Below are positions 58,673 to 64,000 of a DNA stretch of 64,000 nucleotides, one piece after another. Below the pieces are notes generated by a model that searched no databases, had not been told where the DNA came from, and saw only the letters and a program-made list of their open reading frames with translations. Positions within the stretch are counted from its first letter, which is position 1, and every line of letters begins with the position of its first letter. The position numbers and the translations under genes were made by a program. This stretch comes from VBAS01 sp964508655 (GTDB lineage Bacteria; Bacteroidota; Bacteroidia; Chitinophagales; Chitinophagaceae), in contig CAZDUO010000001.1 in the NCBI GenBank assembly GCA_964508655.1, forward strand, positions 58,504 through 122,503, written 5' to 3'.

Positions 58673-59584
58673 TCACGGCACGAGCACTCCTAACACCGGC
58701 CCGGCAAAAAACTTGCCGCCGGGATATGCTGCTGTATAATCGAGGTTGAGCCAGATGTTTCCTTCTTCGTCTTTATGATAATGAATTTCCTGGCCCCTGC
58801 TTTCGGCGGGAAAAAGAATTTTCTTGATAAGGTAATTCACCATCTCCAGTTGATTCTTGTTGCCGATGAGAATTTCAGGATATAAATGATTAGTGGTGTG
58901 CACCAGCCTTGCTGTGCCGCCGATGGCTTTAATGGCTGCGGCCATCAGTATGGCATGATCATCGCAGTCGCCGGCAAGCAGACGGGCCGATTGGCCGGCG
59001 CTGGCAAAATATTCATCGCCCTGCGGATCGCTTACATAATTCCAGCTGCCGTTGATTTTTTTAAACACGGCAAAACACTGTATTGTTGTGCGGTACCACT
59101 CATACCTGTTTTGTTCATTCCTGAACGAGCCATTGGCTGCTGTAACGGCAAGCTCCCTCACGTCCGGCATATTATCATTTATCGCATCCAGAATTTCTTT
59201 TTTGAAATGAATAACCCCATCGCCGTAATACTGCGCCTTGTCATGATAGGGCTCGTACTTGAAAGCATACAGCATGGCTTTGTAATCGGTCACCAGGTTT
59301 TTAAACCCGTAGTAACCTGAAAAAGACCCGTACGTGAGCAGGCCTGCCGTAACGATAACTGCGGCGATAATGACCGAACGGAAAAGACGCAAAACCATCA
59401 GCACAAAAGCGGCAAGGAAAATAAACATCAGTACCCGGTCGAGCCCGAAAGGCCAGCCATAGTCGGGCAATTCCCTGCGCACATACATAAAAAGCGGGAA
59501 GGCAAGGATGAGGCTGAGAAATCCCACCAGGAAAAAACTCAGCGATGCGTGTTCATTTGTACGGTTTGTTTTCTTTATCATCAT
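58673..59584 (-). CDS. membrane-anchored transglutaminase-like protein
   Basis: 303 residues from ATG 59584. Three or four N-terminal membrane helices (~10-95), then a soluble domain. LLAGDCDDHAILMAAAIKAIGGTARLVHTTNHLYPEILIG has the transglutaminase-like catalytic Cys (GDCDDHA) and a following His (H-Y/L-x-E). NLDYTAAYPGG may hold the Asp. The fold is used by cysteine proteases and cross-linkers; the target is unknown. It follows the terminator of the upstream GIN-domain gene, so it is probably transcribed on its own. Confidence 0.75.
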   Translation of the reverse strand: MMIKKTNRTNEHASLSFFLVGFLSLILAFPLFMYVRRELPDYGWPFGLDRVLMFIFLAAFVLMVLRLFRSVIIAAVIVTAGLLTYGSFSGYYGFKNLVTDYKAMLYAFKYEPYHDKAQYYGDGVIHFKKEILDAINDNMPDVRELAVTAANGSFRNEQNRYEWYRTTIQCFAVFKKINGSWNYVSDPQGDEYFASAGQSARLLAGDCDDHAILMAAAIKAIGGTARLVHTTNHLYPEILIGNKNQLEMVNYLIKKILFPAESRGQEIHYHKDEEGNIWLNLDYTAAYPGGKFFAGPVLGVLVP

Positions 59585-59603
59585 TTTCACAAAATTAAAC
59601 CAC

Positions 59604-59628
59604 AATAAAAAACCCGCCGGAGGCGGGT
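59604..59628 (-). terminator. intrinsic terminator of the GIN-domain gene
   Basis: ACCCGCC (59612-59618) / GGCGGGT (59622-59628), loop GGA, with a minus-strand tail TTTTTTATTG. Confidence 0.85.
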
Positions 59629-59649
59629 GAAGATTCTTAACGATTCTTT

Positions 59650-60372
59650 TCAGTCGGCTTTTTTCACACTGCCTGCACCCGTGATAGATTGGTTAACGCT
59701 GGCACTACCTTTATATTTTACACTGCCTGCCCCGGAAACCCGCACATCCAGTTTTACACTGGCAAATACATCGGCATCGCCGGCGCCGGAAATTTTTACA
59801 TCCACATTTTCGGCCATCAGGTCAAAACATTTTATATCGGTGCTGCCCGTCCCGTTGACAAAAAAATCTTTGGTTTCGCCTTTGAGATCGATGGTGCCGG
59901 CGCCGCTGAGTTCTGCATCCACTTTTGGTGCTTTCAGCTCCATTTTCACATCGCTGGCGCCGCTGAGGTCTATTTCTATTTTTTCAGAACCGCTAACCCT
60001 GTTTTCGGAAAAAATATCACAGGCGCCGGAAGCTTTAAAACGTTTGAAGTCGGGAGCGGCCACATACACCCTGATGCTGCGGCTGGGGCGCAGGTTCACA
60101 TGCTCCCGCTCATGAATATGCAGCGTGCCGGCTTCGTTGTGCACTTCTATATATTCCTGCAGGTTTTCATCGGCCTGCACTTTAATGTCGTGTACCGAAT
60201 CGTACCGCACATACACATCAATAGCACCGCTCACATTCACGCTGTGAAAGGGCGATGATGTGCGGGCCTCGGAAGTAATATGACCGTTGCCGCGGATGCG
60301 CTTGCCAAACATTTCGCGGCAACTGCTGCCAAACAACAGAATGACGAAAGGAAATAATAAGATTTTTTTCAT
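59650..60372 (-). CDS. head-GIN-domain (DUF2807) lipoprotein
   Basis: 240 residues. Lipoprotein signal MKKILLFPFVILLFGSSC (lipobox Cys ~18). The body is a right-handed beta-helix made of G-A/S-x repeats, each with the sequence SGA/SGAGD (VSGAIDV, ASGACDI, LSGASDV, LSGAGTI, ISGAGDA, VSGAGSV, ITGAGSV), the pattern that names the GIN domain (putative auto-transporter adhesin head). Very common in Bacteroidota; function unclear, possibly surface or periplasmic binding. Monocistronic, with its own terminator. Confidence 0.9.
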   Translation of the reverse strand: MKKILLFPFVILLFGSSCREMFGKRIRGNGHITSEARTSSPFHSVNVSGAIDVYVRYDSVHDIKVQADENLQEYIEVHNEAGTLHIHEREHVNLRPSRSIRVYVAAPDFKRFKASGACDIFSENRVSGSEKIEIDLSGASDVKMELKAPKVDAELSGAGTIDLKGETKDFFVNGTGSTDIKCFDLMAENVDVKISGAGDADVFASVKLDVRVSGAGSVKYKGSASVNQSITGAGSVKKAD

Positions 60373-60742
60373 GATTTCAGTTTTGGAGTGCCTAAGGTAA
60401 ATAGTTTTCCCTTGCGGGATGCTGCCTATGGGACGAAAGGCATCAGGCGCAGGTTACAGGCATTTCATGGGGAAATTTTCTGCCTGTAGGCTTTATGTTC
60501 AATAATCAATTGACCGAAAGCGAACCGGCGGTGAAATTTGTTTCGCTGCTGAACAAAAAGCCCAACCAGGGCCCGGAACGATGAACGGAGCGTCGCAACG
60601 GAAGTTTAACCGGAGATGCTGAAGCTGGCATCAAAATAATATTCGCAACCCGGAAAGCCCCGGCAGGCTGGCTGGTTATTTTCAATATTTCAGAAACCGT
60701 CAGCCAGTAACCAGCAATCAGCAATACATTATCTTCGCAATC
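60373..60742. other. gene-free interval upstream of guaA
   Basis: No convincing gene. TATCTTCG (60730-60737) resembles a -7 box 5 bases before guaA, and TCAGCCAGTAACCAGCAATCAGC-like repeats lie at ~60699-60724. The stretch at ~60560-60640 looks like an old repeat remnant rather than a gene. Confidence 0.4.
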
Positions 60743-62386
60743 ATGACGGAAAAAATCCTGGTTCTTGACTTCGGCTCACAATATACCCAACTGATAGCCC
60801 GTGCCGTGCGGGAAAACAATGTGTACTGCGAAATCATTCCCTACCACAAACCTTTTGACTACGATCCCGGACTGAAGGGCATCATACTAAGCGGCTCGCC
60901 ATTTTCGGTGAACGACCCCAATGCACCGGACGTGAATGTGCAGCTGATGACGGCCCGAGTGCCGGTGCTTGGTGTGTGCTACGGGGCGCAACTGACGGCA
61001 AAACGCTTTGGCGGGCGGGTGGAGAAAAGCAATAAACGGGAATATGGCCGTGCCCTGCTGCACAAACAAAAAGACGATGTGCTGCTGCACGACGTGATGG
61101 AAAAAAGCCAGGTATGGATGAGTCATGCTGACACAATACTGGAACTGCCGGAAGGTTTCGAGCTACTGGCAACAACGGAGAGCATCCCTGTGGCGGCTTT
61201 TAAGAAATCGGAAGTCGGAAGTCGGAAGTCAGCCCCGAACGTTCGGGGCAGAAATCAGAAGTCAGGCAACGGGATTCAAACATCCGATATCAGACATCCG
61301 ACCTCAGACATCAGGCATCCTGCATCCGGCTTCCCACTCTACGGCCTGCAGTTTCATCCCGAAGTGTATCACAGCATCGAGGGAAAAAAAATCCTGCACA
61401 ATTTCCTGGTGAATATCTGCGGCTGCATGCAGGACTGGACACCGGCGCATTTTATTTCCGATACGGTGGAGGCATTGAAAAAACAAATCGGCGATCGCAA
61501 AGTGATTATGGCGCTCAGCGGCGGCGTGGATTCTACCGTGGCAGCTACCCTGATTCATAAAGCCATTGGCGATCACCTGCACGGAATTTTTGTTGACAAC
61601 GGCGTGCTGCGCAAAAATGAATTTGAAAATGTGCTGGCCACGTATGCCCGGCTCGGGCTGAACGTAAAAGGTGTGGATGCCAAAAATATTTTTTACCGCG
61701 AGCTGGCCGGCAAAACCGATCCTGAATCGAAACGCAAAACCATCGGCCGGCTGTTTATTGAAATTTTCCAGGATGAAGCAAAGCACATTGAAGGAATAGA
61801 AATGCTGGGGCAGGGCACCATTTATCCCGACGTGATTGAAAGCGTATCAGTGCACGGGCCGTCGGTCACCATCAAATCGCATCACAATGTGGGCGGGCTG
61901 CCGGAGCAGATGCACCTGGAGCTGGTGGAGCCGCTGCGCTTTTTATTTAAGGATGAAGTGCGCAAGGTGGGCCATGAGCTGGGCATACCCGGTGAAATGA
62001 TAAACCGGCATCCGTTTCCCGGGCCGGGACTTGCCATAAGAATATTGGGCGAAGTGACGGAAGAAAAAGTGCGGCTGCTGCAGGAAGCCGATCATATTTA
62101 TATAAAGGCGCTGAAAGATCATCACCTCTATGCAACGGTATGGCAGGCGGGGGCAATCTTACTGCCTGTAAAAAGTGTAGGCGTGATGGGTGATGAAAGA
62201 ACCTATGAATACACTGTGGCGCTGCGTGCCGTAACCAGCGTGGATGGCATGACGGCCGACTGGGCTCACCTGCCTTATGATTTTTTGGCCAATGTAAGCA
62301 ACGAAATCATCAACCATGTGAAAGGCATCAACCGGGTGGTGTACGACATCAGCAGCAAACCGCCCGCTACCATTGAATGGGAATAG
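60743..62386 (+). CDS. guaA: GMP synthase (glutamine-hydrolysing)
   Basis: 547 residues; makes GMP from XMP. Class I glutamine amidotransferase domain (1-~235): ILVLDFGSQYTQLIARAVRE, nucleophile Cys in VLGVCYGAQLTAKRFGG, His/Glu in GLQFHPEVYHS. ATP pyrophosphatase: VIMALSGGVDSTVAATLIHKA. C-terminal dimerisation domain: HPFPGPGLAIRILGE and DISSKPPATIEWE at the stop. Unusual: residues ~155-197, between VAAFKKS and YGLQFHPEV, are an in-frame insertion (~41 codons) made of short repeats and an 18-bp palindrome. All catalytic residues are present, so the enzyme should work. Confidence 0.97.
   Translation: MTEKILVLDFGSQYTQLIARAVRENNVYCEIIPYHKPFDYDPGLKGIILSGSPFSVNDPNAPDVNVQLMTARVPVLGVCYGAQLTAKRFGGRVEKSNKREYGRALLHKQKDDVLLHDVMEKSQVWMSHADTILELPEGFELLATTESIPVAAFKKSEVGSRKSAPNVRGRNQKSGNGIQTSDIRHPTSDIRHPASGFPLYGLQFHPEVYHSIEGKKILHNFLVNICGCMQDWTPAHFISDTVEALKKQIGDRKVIMALSGGVDSTVAATLIHKAIGDHLHGIFVDNGVLRKNEFENVLATYARLGLNVKGVDAKNIFYRELAGKTDPESKRKTIGRLFIEIFQDEAKHIEGIEMLGQGTIYPDVIESVSVHGPSVTIKSHHNVGGLPEQMHLELVEPLRFLFKDEVRKVGHELGIPGEMINRHPFPGPGLAIRILGEVTEEKVRLLQEADHIYIKALKDHHLYATVWQAGAILLPVKSVGVMGDERTYEYTVALRAVTSVDGMTADWAHLPYDFLANVSNEIINHVKGINRVVYDISSKPPATIEWE
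61206..61333. repeat. composite repeat inserted in frame in guaA
   Basis: Direct repeats of GAAGTCG (61210-61230), the perfect palindrome GCCCCGAACGTTCGGGGC (61232-61249), then ATCCGATATCAGACATCCG-type units to 61333. Length keeps the reading frame. Confidence 0.8.
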
Positions 62387-62407
62387 CCCCCTGTCACCCG
62401 AAGGGGG
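62387..62407. repeat. C/G palindromic repeat after guaA
   Basis: CCCCC-T...CCCG-AA-GGGGG directly after the guaA stop codon; fourth gene-end copy of this repeat type. Confidence 0.55.
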
Positions 62408-62463
62408 AACTCAGACCGGGGTGGTTACTTATTGAAAAGAACAGTTACTTAGATGAAGAATTT

Positions 62464-63711
62464 ATGATTGGAAAACTACAATTGGGGAACAGCATTGGTT
62501 TTCTTGTTTTGTTCAATTTGAGAAACTCCTTTTGCAAATTGCCGGTTGTCTGTTGCCTGTTGTTTATTGCCCATTGCCTGCTGCCTGCCTGTTTGTTTGC
62601 CCAAAACGATACCATCCGGAAACAGAAGATTGCCATCTTCGCCCCGCTGTATCTTGATTCGGCATTTGATGCGGAGGGCAATTACCGGTACGAAAAAAAT
62701 TTTCCCAAGTTTATCAATCCCGGTCTTGAGTTTTACGAAGGTGTACAACTGGCCATTGATTCGATGAACAAGGAAAAGCTCCCGCTGGAGGTTTTTGTTT
62801 TTGATACCCGCTCGGCGCAGCCGCTGCAGCAGCTGGTAGATGCACTCGACAGCAGCGTGGGGCTCATCATCGCCCATGCCAGCATGCAGGAAAACTGGGT
62901 GCTGGCCTATGCGGCGCAGGTGCGGCGTATTCCTTACATCAACGTAAACCTGCCCAACGACGGCGGCATCAACGGCAACCCGTATTTCATCATGCTGAAT
63001 CCTTCGCTGAAAACACATGTGGAAGGAGTGTATCGCTTTTTGCAAAAATATTTTTTAACCAATACCGTGCTGGTGCTTGGCAAAAAAGGCCCGATGGAGG
63101 ATGTGATTAAAAACTATATCGGCGATTACAGCCGCACTACTGCATCCGTGCCACTGAAGATGAAATATGTTGACCTCACTGACAGTTTTACGGTGAAAGA
63201 GCTGGCGCCGCTGCTCGACAGCAACCGGCAGAACGTATGCCTGGCTGCCAGCCTTGATGATCATTTCAACCGGCGGCTTATTACGCAAATCGCAACGTTT
63301 GGAAAACAGTACAGCACCAGCATCATCGGCATGCCCACGCTGGATAACCTGGAAAAAGATTTTGGGAAACATGAATTCCGCGGGCCAGAAATCATTTACG
63401 GGCACCCGTTTTACAATGCAAAAAACGATACGGTAAGCCGGGGCATCATTCATTATTTCAACACAAAAATGTATGCCCGCCCCAGCGACATGGTTTTCCG
63501 GGGCTACGAGGTGTTCTGGAAATATGCCCGCCTGCTGCTGAAGCACCGCTCGGAACTTGCCTCCAATCTTCACGACAGGAACAATAAAGTGTTCACCGAT
63601 TTTGATGTGCAGCCCATGCTGAACCGGCAGACAATGACGATGGAGTATTTTGAAAACCGCAAGCTATATTTCCTCCGCTGGCAGGATGGCGTGCTGAAGG
63701 CGGTGAACTGA
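62464..63711 (+). CDS. periplasmic-binding-protein-like protein (type 1 fold)
   Basis: 415 residues from ATG 62464. The signal-peptide-like core CKLPVVCCLLFIAHCLLPACLFAQ is coded by TTGCCTGTTG-like direct repeats. The body resembles the leucine-binding-protein/ABC receptor fold: KIAIFAPLYLDSAFD, LEFYEGVQLAIDSMNKEKLPLEVFVFDTRS, VGLIIAHASMQENWVLAYAAQ, IPYINVNLPNDGG, MVFRGYEVFWKYARLLLKH. In this phylum such a domain is often found beside guaA, sometimes with LysM repeats; no LysM is present here. No transporter genes are nearby, so it may be a binding or sensing protein of the cell envelope. Confidence 0.8.
   Translation: MIGKLQLGNSIGFLVLFNLRNSFCKLPVVCCLLFIAHCLLPACLFAQNDTIRKQKIAIFAPLYLDSAFDAEGNYRYEKNFPKFINPGLEFYEGVQLAIDSMNKEKLPLEVFVFDTRSAQPLQQLVDALDSSVGLIIAHASMQENWVLAYAAQVRRIPYINVNLPNDGGINGNPYFIMLNPSLKTHVEGVYRFLQKYFLTNTVLVLGKKGPMEDVIKNYIGDYSRTTASVPLKMKYVDLTDSFTVKELAPLLDSNRQNVCLAASLDDHFNRRLITQIATFGKQYSTSIIGMPTLDNLEKDFGKHEFRGPEIIYGHPFYNAKNDTVSRGIIHYFNTKMYARPSDMVFRGYEVFWKYARLLLKHRSELASNLHDRNNKVFTDFDVQPMLNRQTMTMEYFENRKLYFLRWQDGVLKAVN
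62537..62600. repeat. TTGCCTGTTG-type repeats coding a signal peptide
   Basis: TTGCCGGTTGTCTGTTGCCTG-type tandem units in the frame of the 62464 gene. Confidence 0.5.
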
Positions 63712-64000
63712 AATGATTATGTAGCCGGCTGCAGTAATTCTTATCATCACCTGTTGTGTCACTCACTTGTACGTTCTGTAATTCTATGCAGCCTGGTTTG
63801 AGGCTTTCTTCAGGTGTTGTGCTGTTTCCCCTGTCCGGCTGGCGTAGGGTCCACCCCCATTTATAGATTTTCCTTAGTTCGTAGTATTTCCCCCGTCCCG
63901 ACTAAGTCGGGAGGGGATAGTGGGCAGTCTTTTCTTCGGCTGGCGTAGGGGCTGAGGCCCCGCAAAAAAAGCCACCCCGGGTTTAACCCGGAATGGCTTT
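63712..64000. other. gene-free end of the window with palindromes
   Basis: No gene seen. Contains GGCTGGCGTAGGG twice (~63837 and ~63940), the palindrome TCCCGACT-A-AGTCGGGA (63896-63912) and a GGGGC-TGA-GGCCCC hairpin. Confidence 0.45.
63964..64000. terminator. probable bidirectional terminator at the window edge
   Basis: AAAGCCA (63968-63974) / TGGCTTT (63994-64000) enclosing CCGGGTT/AACCCGG. The A-run on the left gives a U-tail for a minus-strand transcript entering from the right. Confidence 0.6.

Noticed and set aside
60495..60584. 29-residue frame upstream of guaA
   Set aside because: No supporting signal, and it lies in what looks like a repeat remnant.

Overview
The window comes from a member of the Bacteroidota, most likely a Chitinophagaceae-type bacterium. 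Evidence: secreted proteins with type IX secretion (T9SS) C-terminal sorting domains; the gene order bamD-rpoZ-coaBC-DUF4835-DUF4296; the Bacteroidota omega subunit; an OmpA with thrombospondin type-3 repeats; futalosine menaquinone enzymes (MqnB, MqnD); and promoters of the form TTG-N19/20-TAnnTTTG. It is an ordinary chromosomal segment with no rRNA, prophage or CRISPR. Base composition is moderate, except for a visibly AT-rich stretch at about 11.9-16.6 kb.

Layout. 0-9 kb: end of a D-aminoacylase, a GNAT acetyltransferase, a methyltransferase, a secreted M43 protease, fabD, folE, two pyruvoyl-tetrahydropterin synthase paralogues, mqnB and mqnD. 9-22 kb: a signalling region with four NarL/LuxR-type response regulators, two sensor kinases (each behind a membrane protein, one of them frameshifted), secreted or barrel proteins of unknown function, and a GxxExxY protein flanked by inverted repeats. 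22-29 kb: scoAB, DUF4296, DUF4835, coaBC, rpoZ, bamD, ompA. 29-36 kb: polyprenyl synthase, recJ, a methyltransferase and a 1002-residue secreted nuclease. 36-38 kb: rpsF-rpsR-rplI and an RRM RNA-binding protein. 38-48 kb: aldo/keto reductase, YtcJ-like amidohydrolase, a GpgS-like glycosyltransferase/HAD phosphatase fusion, a universal stress protein, a lipid kinase, and a Tat-exported oxidoreductase, double DUF1080 protein and cytochrome c set. 48-58 kb: tRNA-Ser, HicAB, alpha-2-macroglobulin and its usual partner PBP1C, separated by a REP-associated (RAYT) transposase with its palindromes, then a ParE-type toxin pair. 58-64 kb: transglutaminase-like protein, GIN-domain lipoprotein, guaA and a periplasmic binding protein.

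The most interesting signal is a pair of paralogous small-RNA genes at about 10949-11082 and 18895-19037 (+ strand). Both have the same promoter layout: a 15-base identical upstream box, 23 bases, TTG, 20 bases, TAnnTTTG. The predicted start falls at the 5' arm of a perfect long-range inverted repeat whose 3' arm is followed by a run of T. Each lies about 300 bases from, and divergent to, an orphan response regulator gene. I know of no named family that fits.

A second theme is repeat invasion. Low-complexity 'intergenic' repeats and short palindromes occur between genes and also in frame inside conserved genes (mqnD, guaA, pbpC, the alpha-2-macroglobulin gene), and seem to have supplied stop codons and even a signal peptide.
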